DNA of 64,000 nucleotides from Ferrimonas sp. YFM (GCF_030296015.1 NZ_AP027368.1:2170001-2234000); one strand, 5' to 3'. Shown: positions 16,308 through 25,465, counted from the stretch's first letter. Translations and numbers: made by a program. Notes: generated from the letters alone by a model not told the origin.

Positions 16308-17656
16308 TGTTGGGACGCACCTTTGGCCACTATGCCATCGCCGGCATCAGCCAGAAGGCCGTCGGCCTGATCCTGATTCCGGTGACAGCGCATTTTCTCG
16401 GTGCCCAGGGCTATGGTCAGTTGGCCCTGCTGGTGGCGGTGGCCAATCTGGGCAGCATAGTGGCGGCGCTGGGCCTGCCTGAGTATATGCAGCGTTACGC
16501 CTATCGCCGCGCCAAGTGTCTTCAGGCTGCCGTCCTGGGTGTCCGCTGGGCCGCTGTCCTGCTGCTGTTCTCGCCGCTCCTGGCCTGGAGCCTGGCGTCG
16601 CTGTTGCCCGGCGATCTTCACTGGAGCTGGCTGCAGTGGCTGATGGTCAACCTATCCCTGGGCTCCCTGATGGGTCTGCGCCTGGTGCTGCTCAGAGTGG
16701 CCCATCGCTCTGGCCGTTATCTGGGGCTGGTTGCGCTCCATTCGGCCTGTCATCTGAGCTTTACCCTGGTGGCCTTGATGGCAGACCTGGGCGCGGGCGG
16801 CATGATGGCCGCCGGCGCCATCGCCACCATAGTGGCCCTGACTCTGGAGGCGGGGCGATTCTGGATGAAGCTGGTCCTGCGCCCTTTGACCCGGGTTAAG
16901 TCTGTTCTGGTGTACAGCCTGCCATTGACGCTGTCTCTGGCGGCGACCTTTTCGATGAATGGCTATGAGCGCCCCTGGCTGTCTCAGGCGCTGTCCCTGG
17001 AGCAACTGGGGGCTTACACCCTGGTGGCCCAGTTGTGCTTGTTGCCGGCCTATGTGATGGAGCCCTTTATGCTGTGGTGGGGCCCCAAGCGCCATGTCCT
17101 GGCCAGCCGCGCCCGTTTTGATGAGATTGCTCGTTGGGTGACCCTGGCCGCCATCGGTCTGGCGTTGGCGATCGCCCTGGCAGCCCTGACCCTGCCCGTT
17201 ATGGTGACCGCTATGTTTGATGCGGCCTTCCATCCGGCGCTGACCTTCTTGCCGGGATTGCTGGCGGCGACACTGTTCCGGCAGCTGGCTGCGATGATGA
17301 ACCTGGGGTTGTATCACCGGCAAACCGGTAACCTGCCGCTTGTGCTGAATCTGGTGCTGGTGTTGCCGGCCCTGATTCTGATCCCTCTGGTCATCCAGTC
17401 CTGGGGTGCCCAGGGCCTGGTTTGGCTACTGGTGGGGTTGATGGCAGTCAAGTTTGTCCTGTCCCTGGTGGTGAGCCAGTACCTGCTGCCGCTTCCCTAC
17501 GACTATCCGGTGTTGCTGGCGGTGTTGCTGACACTGATGCTTGGGCTGTTTGTCTCACCCCTGTGGCTGATTGTTGCGACCCTGATGAGCCTGACCGCTC
17601 TGATCAGACACTCTCGCAAGCAGGCTGGCGGCGCAGTGCTGGAGGGGGCCAAATGA
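16307..17656 (+). CDS. Polysaccharide flippase (Wzx/MOP family), SypK-like
   Basis: A 449-residue integral membrane protein with about twelve to fourteen hydrophobic segments. It starts GRTFGHYAIAGISQKAVGLILIP, the amphipathic entry typical of Wzx and RfbX transporters (TFxxYxxxxxxxxxxG). It would flip undecaprenyl-PP-linked repeat units across the inner membrane. ATG 16307 overlaps the stop of the preceding glycosyltransferase (TGATG), and its own stop overlaps the next start (ATGA), so expression is coupled. Gene order glycosyltransferase-flippase-polymerase matches sypJ-K-L. Confidence 0.87.
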   Translation: MLGRTFGHYAIAGISQKAVGLILIPVTAHFLGAQGYGQLALLVAVANLGSIVAALGLPEYMQRYAYRRAKCLQAAVLGVRWAAVLLLFSPLLAWSLASLLPGDLHWSWLQWLMVNLSLGSLMGLRLVLLRVAHRSGRYLGLVALHSACHLSFTLVALMADLGAGGMMAAGAIATIVALTLEAGRFWMKLVLRPLTRVKSVLVYSLPLTLSLAATFSMNGYERPWLSQALSLEQLGAYTLVAQLCLLPAYVMEPFMLWWGPKRHVLASRARFDEIARWVTLAAIGLALAIALAALTLPVMVTAMFDAAFHPALTFLPGLLAATLFRQLAAMMNLGLYHRQTGNLPLVLNLVLVLPALILIPLVIQSWGAQGLVWLLVGLMAVKFVLSLVVSQYLLPLPYDYPVLLAVLLTLMLGLFVSPLWLIVATLMSLTALIRHSRKQAGGAVLEGAK

Positions 17657-19008
17657 ACCGATTGCCGTTGGCCATTGCCTGTGCATTGCCCCTCTCCCTG
17701 TTGGCGGCAGCAGAGCCGCTTGTGCTGGCTTTGGGCTGGGCTGCCGCCTTCGGCATGCTGCTGATGGCGCGCCTTCCCATTGTGTTGTGTCTGGCCTTCG
17801 TCCTGTTCTCCACCTTCCGACTTCACGAGCTGGATCCTCGCCTGCTGTCACTGAGATTGCCCCAGTTACTGGCCATGGCGTCCCTGGCGGTGCTGCTGTG
17901 GCAACTGGTGGTGGTGAAATCGGCCAGGACCACCCTGTACCGAGAAGGCTGGCTGCTCCTCGGTCTGTTCGGCGTCACCACGGTGGGCATGGTGTTGGCC
18001 ACCAACTCCGGACTGGCCTTCGGTTATTGGAGTGGCAACTGGATCAAGGTGGTGATCATGTGTCTGGCCATCTCCTGGCTGCTGAAGGATCGCAGTCAGA
18101 TGGCCTTGGCCGGTTGGCTGATCATCCTGTCCGGCGCCCTGGTGGCCGCGGTTGCCCTGTACAACAGCGCCAATGGCCTGCAGGTGGTTGAGGGGACCCG
18201 GGTCACCATAGGTCGCAGCTGGGGCTCCATGCTGGGGGATCCCAATGATCTGGCGTTGGTGTTGCTGCTGCCGGTGAGCTTTGCCCTCAATCGCGCCCTG
18301 ACGCCGCTGCCGGGCAGGGCGGTGGCGATGGTTGTCCTGGTTGCCCTGATCCTGGCGCTGCTGGCGACCCAAAGCCGAGGCGGATTGCTGGGGCTGTGCG
18401 CCATCAGCGGCTGCAGTGTGCTGCTGCGCTATCGCTTGCCCAAATGGGTGTGGCTGCTGGCGCCCGTCGCCTTGTTGCTGCTGATGAGCCTGGCGGGGAT
18501 CAACGAGCGCCAGAGCGGTGGTGCGGCCGAGAGCGGCATCGACGAGTCCGCCATGGGCCGGCTGTACGCCTGGCAGGCGGCGATCTCCATGGGGTTGTCT
18601 CACCCTCTGTTCGGGGTGGGGCTGGACAACTTCTACTCCAATTACTTTTTCCACTCGCCTCACTGGGATGGCCGCAATCATGCGGTGCACAGCAGCTGGT
18701 TTCAGGTATTGGCCGAAGCAGGCGTTCTCGGGCTGTTGCTGTTTGTCGGCTTTGTGGCGGGGTTGATACAGCGCGCCCGCCGTCTGCGCCGGTTACTGGC
18801 AGAGGGCGGGGATGCGGATGCGCTCAGTTGGGCATCCGCTCTCTACTCCGGCCTGATTGGTTTTGCGGTCAGTGCCACCTTCCTGACCCAGGCCTTCACC
18901 TGGCCTCTGTACGTCATGGCGTCCCTGGTCTGGGCCGGTTGGCGAATCTATTTGAGTGTTCCTGAACTGTCAAAAGGGGAAAACCATGTTTCTTACTCCT
19001 GCGCTTAA
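17653..19008 (+). CDS. O-antigen ligase/polymerase-like protein (Wzy/WaaL family), SypL-like
   Basis: A 451-residue polytopic membrane protein with about ten hydrophobic segments and a large periplasmic loop after the WAAIS-type helix. The loop holds GVGLDNF and HAVHSSWFQVLAEAG near 318-360, the W-x-Q/H-N-x-x-L-x-x-x-x-E-x-G signature shared by Wzy polymerases and WaaL ligases. ATG 17653 overlaps the flippase stop. In the syp cluster SypL holds this place. I cannot tell polymerase from ligase by sequence alone; a single such gene in the operon favours polymerase. Confidence 0.83.
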   Translation: MNRLPLAIACALPLSLLAAAEPLVLALGWAAAFGMLLMARLPIVLCLAFVLFSTFRLHELDPRLLSLRLPQLLAMASLAVLLWQLVVVKSARTTLYREGWLLLGLFGVTTVGMVLATNSGLAFGYWSGNWIKVVIMCLAISWLLKDRSQMALAGWLIILSGALVAAVALYNSANGLQVVEGTRVTIGRSWGSMLGDPNDLALVLLLPVSFALNRALTPLPGRAVAMVVLVALILALLATQSRGGLLGLCAISGCSVLLRYRLPKWVWLLAPVALLLLMSLAGINERQSGGAAESGIDESAMGRLYAWQAAISMGLSHPLFGVGLDNFYSNYFFHSPHWDGRNHAVHSSWFQVLAEAGVLGLLLFVGFVAGLIQRARRLRRLLAEGGDADALSWASALYSGLIGFAVSATFLTQAFTWPLYVMASLVWAGWRIYLSVPELSKGENHVSYSCA

Positions 19009-19654
19009 ACAGAAACTGCGGCCCTGGTACCTCAGGGCCCGTGGCCTGCAGATGCCGCCGGTGGCGGTGATCTACCGCCCCCTGAGCTGGCTGCTGACCT
19101 CACTGAAGACGGTGTGTAGCGAAATGGGGCGCATCATGCTCTGGACCCCCATATTCCGAAGCCAGATTCAGGGTGGCGATGGCGTTTACCTCTACTCCGG
19201 AGTGCCACAGATACTGGGCCCGGTGCAGGTGAGCCTGGGTAAGGGGTGTCGTGTTAGCGGCATCTCCACCCTGTGCGGCCGGCCAGGGTCCACCCTCAAC
19301 GTGGGAGACAATGTGGACATCGGTTGGCAGAACACCATCGCCTGCGGCACCCATGTGGTGTTGGGCGACAACGTCCGCCTGGCACCCAGGGTGCTGCTTG
19401 CTGGCTACCCCGGGCACCCTTTGGATCCCCAGGCCCGGGCTGCCGGTGAGCCGGAACGCCCGGAGCAGGCTCGGGCGATCATCCTGGAGCGGGACGTCTG
19501 GCTGGGTACCGGGTCCATGGTGATGGCCGGTGTGACCATAGGCGCAGGCACCGTGGTGGCGGCGGGTTCAGTGGTCACCCGAGACCTGCCTCCTGGGGTG
19601 TTGGCCGGGGGCAATCCTGCCCGAGTGATTCGTCGTTTGGAGGAGAGATCATGA
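18986..19654 (+). CDS. Left-handed beta-helix acyltransferase (SypM-like)
   Basis: A 222-residue hexapeptide-repeat acetyltransferase. Imperfect hexad turns run from about residue 60 to 205, ending TIGAGTVVAAGSVVTRDLPPGVLAGGNPARVIRRLEE, the usual closing cap. The likely catalytic histidine lies in AGYPGHPLDP near 135-144. It probably O-acetylates a sugar of the exopolysaccharide using acetyl-CoA. ATG 18986 has AAGGGGAA upstream and overlaps the polymerase gene by 23 bp; the next gene starts on its stop codon. Position corresponds to sypM. Confidence 0.85.
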   Translation: MFLTPALKQKLRPWYLRARGLQMPPVAVIYRPLSWLLTSLKTVCSEMGRIMLWTPIFRSQIQGGDGVYLYSGVPQILGPVQVSLGKGCRVSGISTLCGRPGSTLNVGDNVDIGWQNTIACGTHVVLGDNVRLAPRVLLAGYPGHPLDPQARAAGEPERPEQARAIILERDVWLGTGSMVMAGVTIGAGTVVAAGSVVTRDLPPGVLAGGNPARVIRRLEERS

Positions 19655-20736
19655 AACCAAAGATGCTGATATTCGGTGAAGACTGGGGCCGTCATCCCTC
19701 CAGCAGCCAGCACCTGGCGCTGGCCATCCTGGATGAGGTGGAGATCACCTGGGTGAACTCCATCGGTCTGCGACAGCCGGGATGGCGCGACCTTGGCCGG
19801 TTGTTGAGCAAAGGGGTGGCCATCGGTGCCTCCAAAGGTCAGAAAGCGCCCTTTACCGTCGTTGCGCCAAAGCTGTGGCCCATGGCCAGCCAACCCTGGG
19901 TGCGGTCACTGAACCGCGCCATGCTCAGGTCCCAATTAGCTGAACACGGCCCCTTTGATTACGTTTGGTGCGCTCTGCCCAGCGCCGTGGAGTATCTGGA
20001 TCTCTTTCCCCAGAGTCAGGTGATCTACTACTGTGGCGACGATTTCAACGCCCTGTCCGGGGTCGACCATCAAAAAGTTGCGCCCCTGGAGCTGCGCTTA
20101 CTGGAGAAGGCGCACCTAGTGTGCTGCGCGTCTGAATCGCTGCGACAGAAACTGGGCCTGGAGACCAGCCATCTGTTGCCCCATGGCGTGGATCTGACTC
20201 AGTTCTCGCGGCCCCAGGAGCGACCGGCCGATCTGCCTCCGGGTCCGGTTCTTGGTTTTTACGGGGCGTTGGCGCCCTGGCTGGACTACGACCTGCTGGC
20301 CCAGCTGGCGGACCTGATGCCAGAGTGCAACCTGGTGCTCATCGGCCCCAACCTGGCGTGTCCGACGACCCTGCTGCAAAGAAGTAACGTCCACTGGCTG
20401 GGCCCCAGGCCCCACGCCAGTCTGGCGGCCTATGCCCAACACTTCGATGTCGCCCTGCTGCCGTTCAGGGATTGCCCCCAGATCCAGGCCTGTAACCCAC
20501 TCAAGATGAGAGAGTACCTGGCCGCCGGGTGCAGCGTGGTATCCACCCGCTTCGAGGCCGCCCAGGACCAGGCCGGTGTCGATGTCACCGAAGACACAGA
20601 GCAGTTCTTGGCTCAGGTGTTGCTGCGGCTGTTAAGTCCGGCGTCCCGGGTAGAACAGCGCATGTCGGTGGTCGGTCAGGGGTGGCAAGAGCGTGGCAAT
20701 GAGCTTTTGCGACTGTTGCAGTTTGCAAGCGCCTAG
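19651..20736 (+). CDS. Glycosyltransferase, GT-B fold, SypN-like
   Basis: A 361-residue protein with the architecture of a GT-B glycosyltransferase: an N-terminal half ending in VIYYCGDDFNALSG near 126-139, and a C-terminal half with VLGFYGALAPWLDYDLL near 198-214 and CNPLKMREYLAAGCSVVSTRF near 276-296, the donor-site E-x-L-A-A-G-x-P/S-V-V-S motif. It overlaps the acetyltransferase stop by 4 bp. The 3' end of the coding sequence contains a LuxO-type box at 20716-20728. Position matches sypN. Confidence 0.83.
   Translation: MKPKMLIFGEDWGRHPSSSQHLALAILDEVEITWVNSIGLRQPGWRDLGRLLSKGVAIGASKGQKAPFTVVAPKLWPMASQPWVRSLNRAMLRSQLAEHGPFDYVWCALPSAVEYLDLFPQSQVIYYCGDDFNALSGVDHQKVAPLELRLLEKAHLVCCASESLRQKLGLETSHLLPHGVDLTQFSRPQERPADLPPGPVLGFYGALAPWLDYDLLAQLADLMPECNLVLIGPNLACPTTLLQRSNVHWLGPRPHASLAAYAQHFDVALLPFRDCPQIQACNPLKMREYLAAGCSVVSTRFEAAQDQAGVDVTEDTEQFLAQVLLRLLSPASRVEQRMSVVGQGWQERGNELLRLLQFASA
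20716..20728. promoter_or_regulatory. LuxO/SypG-type enhancer box inside the 3' end of the sypN-like gene
   Basis: A perfect TTGCA-GTT-TGCAA match to the LuxO consensus, 65 bp upstream of the sigma-54 promoter at 20781. It overlaps the last codons of the sypN-like gene. Confidence 0.7.
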
Positions 20737-20780
20737 AGGTGCATCAAGGTAAATTATTGAAATAATTAGACAATAAATAA

Positions 20781-20796
20781 TGGCACGAGGTGTGCA
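20781..20796 (+). promoter_or_regulatory. Sigma-54 promoter before the lipoprotein and sypO-R genes
   Basis: TGGCAC-GAGGT-GTGCA: perfect -24 hexamer, -12 element one base from TTGCA, GG and GC 12 bp apart. The predicted transcript starts about 23 nt before ATG 20830. This fits V. fischeri, where SypG drives several internal promoters of the cluster. Confidence 0.75.
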
Positions 20797-20829
20797 CTTG
20801 ATTGGTATCAAGCCCAGTGGGAGAGACCG

Positions 20830-21195
20830 ATGAAGTGGATACCTTTAATGCTGTTGTTGCTCCTCGGCGGGTGTGCCTCCACCTCCTCAGACCAAGAGCA
20901 ATCTCAGCAGTCCAATGCGCCCATGGTCACCTTGACCTGGCCCGAGGATGGTCGCGTGCTGCTGTGGCTGCAGGGACAACTGCCGTCGGATCTGTTTCGG
21001 AGCCAGAAGATGACCGTGGAACTCGGTCCTCTGCCTGAGGCGCCGGCCTGGTACTCCGCCTTCGTGGCCGAGCAAAGGCTGGCAGAGCTGGAGAATGCTC
21101 TGAGATCCATGGGCTACCAGGGCAGGGTGGAGGGCAGTTATCTGCCCTCGGCGACGCCGGATCAGGTCCGGTTGGGAGCCGCCTATGCCTATTGA
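20830..21195 (+). CDS. Small lipoprotein of unknown function in the polysaccharide operon
   Basis: A 121-residue protein with a lipoprotein signal: hydrophobic LMLLLLLGGC, with the lipobox cysteine at residue 17. The mature part is short, acidic and without cysteine or transmembrane segments. It ends by overlapping the Wzz-like gene by 11 bp, which couples the two. I do not recognise the family. By position it may assist the chain-length regulator or the export complex at the outer membrane. It has its own sigma-54 promoter directly upstream. I recall no equivalent in the V. fischeri syp cluster. Confidence 0.75.
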   Translation: MKWIPLMLLLLLGGCASTSSDQEQSQQSNAPMVTLTWPEDGRVLLWLQGQLPSDLFRSQKMTVELGPLPEAPAWYSAFVAEQRLAELENALRSMGYQGRVEGSYLPSATPDQVRLGAAYAY

Positions 21196-22627
21196 ACAGG
21201 CACTGGTGTTTGCCTATCGCCTGCTGTGCCAGTTGTGGCAAAAGCGCTATCTGGTGGTGATTCCCGCTGTGGTGACCGGTCTGGTGCTGGCTCTGCATGC
21301 GTTTTCGGGAAAGGCCAAGTATCAGAGCCAGACCTCACTGCTGCTCCAGGAGTCGGCGCTCTCCAACCCCTTCCTGAAAGATTTGTCGGTGTCGGTCCGC
21401 CTCAAGGAGCGCCTCGATGGCCTGCGGGCCCTGTTGCACAGCCGCTATGTCATGGCTGAAGTGGCCGGCGCCGCCGGACTGACGTCGGACGATATGGCGG
21501 AAGGGCAGAAGGAGGCGGTCTACCGCAGGCTGGCAGGCGCCACCCACCTGCACCTCAGTGGCGACTCTCTGGTCACCATCGGACTGTTGTGGGACACCCC
21601 GGAGCAGGCCCGGCATCTGCTGACCCTGATCAGTGCCAGCTTTCAACAGCGGCTGATGGACCCGGGTCAGCGGGCCGTAGACAACTCCGAACGCTTCCTC
21701 TCTGAGCAGCTTGCGCTTCAGGAGACCAGCCTGGCGGATGTGGAGGGGGAGCTGGCCCGCTTCAAGCAGGAGCACGCCAATCTGCTGCCCAACCTGTTGG
21801 GGGCCAATAACATGGCGCTGCTGGAGGCGGAAGCGCAAATCCGCAGCAAGCTGGTTGAACTGGAGGGGGCACGCGCCCAACTCGTTCAGCTCAAGGGCCA
21901 GTTGAAGATGGCCAACCCCATAGTCAGTGAGATCGAGAAACAGATTGTCTCAACCCGGGCACAACTGGCGCTGCTCAAAAGTCGCTACACAGACCGCCAC
22001 TCCCAGGTGAAAGGGGTCAAGGCTAGGCTGGCCCAGTTGCAGCAAGAGAAACAGCGTCTGTTGCAGGAGACGGCTGCTGAGGAGGACCGCCATCTTGAGG
22101 AGCTGTGGCAACTGGCGACCACCTTTAAGCCGGAGGAGGGCGACAGTCAGGCGCCTCTGCTGGTGTCCCAGCTGCAGTCACTGCAGGAGTCCAGCAACCT
22201 GGTGGTGACCCTGGAGGGGGAGCTGAAGGTTCTGGAAGCCCACAAGGCCTCCATTCTGGAGCGTATGGGCCGCAGTGCCGAAGTGGAGCAGCAGTTGGCT
22301 GAGCTCGAGCGCCTGGCCGAGGGCAAACGATCTCTCTACAGCGAGCTGTTGGAGCGATACGAGAAAGCCCGTGTCACAGGCCAGCTGGGACGTTTTGAGG
22401 CTCCAGAGAAGGTCAGGGTCATCGACAGGCCAAATTTGCCTTCAGGCGCCATTGGGGCGCCCTGGTGGCTGATGGGTGTGCTGGGCCTCTTCGGCGGAGC
22501 CGGCCTGGGCGTCGCCCTGGCGGTGCTGGGGCTGTTGCTGGACAGAAAAATCTATCGTCAGGAGCAAATCGAACGCCTGAGCGGCGCACCGGTGCTCGCC
22601 GAATACACTATCGAGGGAGAAGGCTGA
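21185..22627 (+). CDS. Polysaccharide co-polymerase / chain-length determinant (Wzz-GumC type), SypO-like
   Basis: A 480-residue protein with an N-terminal transmembrane helix near 18-38, a long periplasmic part with coiled-coil helices around 165-300 and 330-400, and a second transmembrane helix near 423-450 preceded by VRVIDRPNLPSGAIGAPWW, the P-x-x-P-x-x-P-rich Wzz signature. There is no C-terminal kinase domain or tyrosine cluster, so it is a PCP-2a-like protein without kinase; a separate small ATPase-like protein is encoded at 28919. It sets chain length or couples polymerisation with export. It overlaps both neighbours. Confidence 0.87.
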   Translation: MPIEQALVFAYRLLCQLWQKRYLVVIPAVVTGLVLALHAFSGKAKYQSQTSLLLQESALSNPFLKDLSVSVRLKERLDGLRALLHSRYVMAEVAGAAGLTSDDMAEGQKEAVYRRLAGATHLHLSGDSLVTIGLLWDTPEQARHLLTLISASFQQRLMDPGQRAVDNSERFLSEQLALQETSLADVEGELARFKQEHANLLPNLLGANNMALLEAEAQIRSKLVELEGARAQLVQLKGQLKMANPIVSEIEKQIVSTRAQLALLKSRYTDRHSQVKGVKARLAQLQQEKQRLLQETAAEEDRHLEELWQLATTFKPEEGDSQAPLLVSQLQSLQESSNLVVTLEGELKVLEAHKASILERMGRSAEVEQQLAELERLAEGKRSLYSELLERYEKARVTGQLGRFEAPEKVRVIDRPNLPSGAIGAPWWLMGVLGLFGGAGLGVALAVLGLLLDRKIYRQEQIERLSGAPVLAEYTIEGEG

Positions 22628-23703
22628 TGAAACCCGTATTGGTACAACTGGTGCAAAGAATGTCCGTCGGTGGCCTGGAGACCATGGCCCTGACCCTGGG
22701 GGCCCGCCTGGAGGCGCAATTTGAGGTGCATTACCTCTCGCTTGAGGGAGAGACCGGCGCTCTGATAGACGCCTGGCCCAGGTTGGCCAATCTGGGTCAC
22801 TTCAAGGCCCTGAACAAGGGCAGTGGCGTGGACGCTCGGCTGATACAGCGTCTTCGCCGCTACTTCAAACAGCACAAGGTCACTCATCTGCACAGCCACC
22901 ATATTGGCCCCCTTATCTACGGTGGGGCGGCGGCATTTGGCCTGGGAGTGACCCATGTCCACACCCATCACGACGGCTGGAGTCTCACCCTGGGTCGTCA
23001 GAAACAGCTGACCCGTGCCGCGGAAACCCTGTTTCGACCCGCCATGGTGGCCGATGCCGATACGGTGGCCGACGCCTATCAGGGCCAGGGGTGCAGAATT
23101 GAAAAGGTGATTCCCAATGGGGTGGCTGCGTCGACCTTTTTGCCCGCGGACCAGCAAGCGGCCCGGCGCCGTTTTGGCCTGCCCGCCAGGGCACTGCTGC
23201 TGGGCACCGCCTGTCGCCTCGAACCGGTGAAAGGGGTTGACCGGTTGCTCTCCCTGCTGACGCACCTGCCGGAAGAGGTGCATCTGGTGATTGCCGGGGA
23301 GGGGGGAGAGAAGCCGCAACTGCAAGCCATGGCGCAACACCTGAAGGTTGCCCAGCGCTGCCATTTTCTTGGTCAGGTTGAGCGGATGGAGCAGTGGTAC
23401 CCCGCCCTGGATCTTTTTTGTCTGGCCAGCCACAGCGAAGGGGCCCCCATGTCTTTGCTGGAGGCGCAGGCCTGCGAAGTCCCGGTGATGGTGCCGGATG
23501 TCGGTAACTGTCGCAATATGGTGTGTACCGAAATGGGCCATGTGCTCGACGTGGCGGAGGTGGAGTCCTGGGTCAGACCGGTTCGCCGCCTGATGGCTCT
23601 GAGCCGCCAGAGGCGAGGGGCACTGCGACGTTTCGTGCTCAGTAGCGGCAGCGATGACGCCATGGCCCAACAGTACCTGTCACTGATGGAGGAGAGATCA
23701 TGA
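22627..23703 (+). CDS. Group 1 glycosyltransferase, SypP-like
   Basis: A 358-residue GT4 protein. It opens VLVQLVQRMSVGGLETMALTL near residues 4-24, the acceptor-site glycine-rich loop of this family, with THLHSHHIGPLIYGG near 88-102, a GTACRLEPVKGVDRLLSLL donor-domain start near 196, and a SEGAPMSLLEAQACEVPVMV donor-binding motif near 271-290. The start ATG overlaps the previous stop (TGATG), and its stop overlaps the next ATG. It is the SypP position. The same MSVGG-E-T pattern occurs in transferases that act on lipid-linked saccharides. Confidence 0.88.
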   Translation: MKPVLVQLVQRMSVGGLETMALTLGARLEAQFEVHYLSLEGETGALIDAWPRLANLGHFKALNKGSGVDARLIQRLRRYFKQHKVTHLHSHHIGPLIYGGAAAFGLGVTHVHTHHDGWSLTLGRQKQLTRAAETLFRPAMVADADTVADAYQGQGCRIEKVIPNGVAASTFLPADQQAARRRFGLPARALLLGTACRLEPVKGVDRLLSLLTHLPEEVHLVIAGEGGEKPQLQAMAQHLKVAQRCHFLGQVERMEQWYPALDLFCLASHSEGAPMSLLEAQACEVPVMVPDVGNCRNMVCTEMGHVLDVAEVESWVRPVRRLMALSRQRRGALRRFVLSSGSDDAMAQQYLSLMEERS

Positions 23704-25460
23704 TGGTGTTTATCGTCTGGAGTTTGATCACCACACTGCTGATCATCAACCTGATTGTGTACCCGAGGTGGATGGGGTGGCTGGGAACGCGTCAGCGAAA
23801 CGCTCCGACCCCTTTGCAGCAACAGAGAGTGGATAAAATCACCCTGGTGATCCCCTGCTACAACGAAGGGCGGGAGCTGAATTTCAAGTTGAACAACCTG
23901 CTCAGGTTGACCCGACCCCTGTGCCCGGTGACGGTTGAAGTCCTGCTCGATGGCTGTCGGGATGACAGCGCCGACGTGGTCCGGCGCTGGCAATCCAGGT
24001 TTGAGGCCAGGGGTATGGCGCTGCAGGCGCGCGAATTTGGCGACAACCGGGGCAAAGTACACCGCCTGAATCAGGCGTTGGGTCGGCTCAAGGGCCGTGT
24101 GGGTGAATTGGTTCTGCTCAGTGACTGCAGTGCCCTGTTGGGGCGGGATACCCTGACCCTGGCGGAGCAGAGGTTCAGTGACCCCCATCTTGGGGCGCTG
24201 GCGGGCAGATACACCCACGGCACAGACAGTCGCCTTGCCCGTCACTGGGCCGGGCTCAGCCGCTGCCGCGCCGGCGAGGCCAGCCTAGGGGCCGTCATGG
24301 GCGGGCCGGGGGCGTTGTTGCTGCTGCGCAGTGAGTGCATCACCGAACTGGCCCCGGACTGCATCAACGATGATTTCGAGCTGGTGATGGCGGTGCTGAG
24401 GCAGGGTTATCGGACCGGCTATGAAGCCAAGATGCGGGCGGTGGATGTGGCGCCCCGCTCATCGGAGCGTTTGTTTGGCCAAAGGATGCGAATCGCGGCC
24501 GGCAATCTCCAGCAGCTGTCCTCGCTGGGCCGGACTCTGGCTATTCTGTCATGGCCTGCGCGGATTGCCGCTTTGCTGGGTAAGGGGCTTCGCGCCCTGG
24601 TTCCCATGCTGCTGCCCGCCTGGGCCGGGCTGACCCTGATGCTGCCGGCGCAGCACCCTGTGACCCAGCCCCTGGTGCTGCCTCTGATTGGAGCGGTGTG
24701 CGCCTTGGTGCTCTATGCCCTGGTCAGGCCCAAGAGCAAGGTGGGCATCATACTGACGGCGCTATGTGGGGCCTTGCTGGGGTGTTGGTGCCGCCTGACC
24801 GGCACCCGGGTGGGTTGGTCCAGGCTTGAAGGAGGGTTTCAGCCCCTGCTTGTTCGGGTGTTCAAGCGGGGTGTCGATCTTCTGGTGGGGGGATCCCTGT
24901 TGTTGCTGACTCTGCCTCTGTTTCCCCTGGTGGCGCTGATGATCAAACTGGACTCCCCGGGCCCGGTTTTCTATCGCCAACTCAGGATAGGGGCCCGATA
25001 CGACGACAGGACCGAGCTTTGCTACGTCACCAAGTTTCGTTCCATGGTGCAGGATGCGGAGAAAGCCGGCGCCAGGTGGGCAACCAAGGGCGACAGCAGG
25101 GTGACCCGGGTAGGGCGGTTTGTCCGCGCCACCAGGCTGGATGAGTTACCCCAGTTGTTTCAGGTGATCAGCGGTGAGTTGTCTTTGGTTGGCCCCAGGC
25201 CTGAGCGTCCGCAGATTTGTGGCGAACTGGAAGCCCAATTGCCCTTCTACCTGGAACGCACCTTTGAGCTTCAGCCGGGGATCACTGGATTGGCTCAGGT
25301 GCATCAGGCGGGGGACACCAGTCTGGAGGATGTAAAGCAGAAGCTGTTGTATGACCATGCCTATGGTGCCGCGTTGTCGACGCCAGCCACCTATTTTGCC
25401 ATGGAGTGGCAGGTTTTGAGGAAAACCATCATGGTGGTCCTGGGGGCAAAGGGCCACTAG
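23700..25460 (+). CDS. Fused GT2 glycosyltransferase and undecaprenyl-phosphate sugar phosphotransferase (SypQ-SypR fusion)
   Basis: A 586-residue protein made of two enzymes. Residues 1-25 are a membrane anchor, and 45-280 a processive-type GT2 domain (TLVIPCYNEGRELN, DCSALL, INDDFELVMAVLRQGY). Residues 295-375 hold further membrane helices. Residues 388-586 are a complete initiating sugar phosphotransferase (WcaJ/WbaP C-terminal type: VDLLVGGSLLLLTLPLFP, KFRSM, RLDELPQLFQVISGELSLVGPRPE, LQPGITGLAQV). In V. fischeri syp these two activities are the separate neighbouring genes sypQ and sypR. There is no stop or frameshift between the domains, so the fusion is real in this sequence. The second half would start repeat-unit synthesis on undecaprenyl phosphate. 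Confidence 0.88.
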   Translation: MMVFIVWSLITTLLIINLIVYPRWMGWLGTRQRNAPTPLQQQRVDKITLVIPCYNEGRELNFKLNNLLRLTRPLCPVTVEVLLDGCRDDSADVVRRWQSRFEARGMALQAREFGDNRGKVHRLNQALGRLKGRVGELVLLSDCSALLGRDTLTLAEQRFSDPHLGALAGRYTHGTDSRLARHWAGLSRCRAGEASLGAVMGGPGALLLLRSECITELAPDCINDDFELVMAVLRQGYRTGYEAKMRAVDVAPRSSERLFGQRMRIAAGNLQQLSSLGRTLAILSWPARIAALLGKGLRALVPMLLPAWAGLTLMLPAQHPVTQPLVLPLIGAVCALVLYALVRPKSKVGIILTALCGALLGCWCRLTGTRVGWSRLEGGFQPLLVRVFKRGVDLLVGGSLLLLTLPLFPLVALMIKLDSPGPVFYRQLRIGARYDDRTELCYVTKFRSMVQDAEKAGARWATKGDSRVTRVGRFVRATRLDELPQLFQVISGELSLVGPRPERPQICGELEAQLPFYLERTFELQPGITGLAQVHQAGDTSLEDVKQKLLYDHAYGAALSTPATYFAMEWQVLRKTIMVVLGAKGH

Positions 25461-25465
25461 CACCC

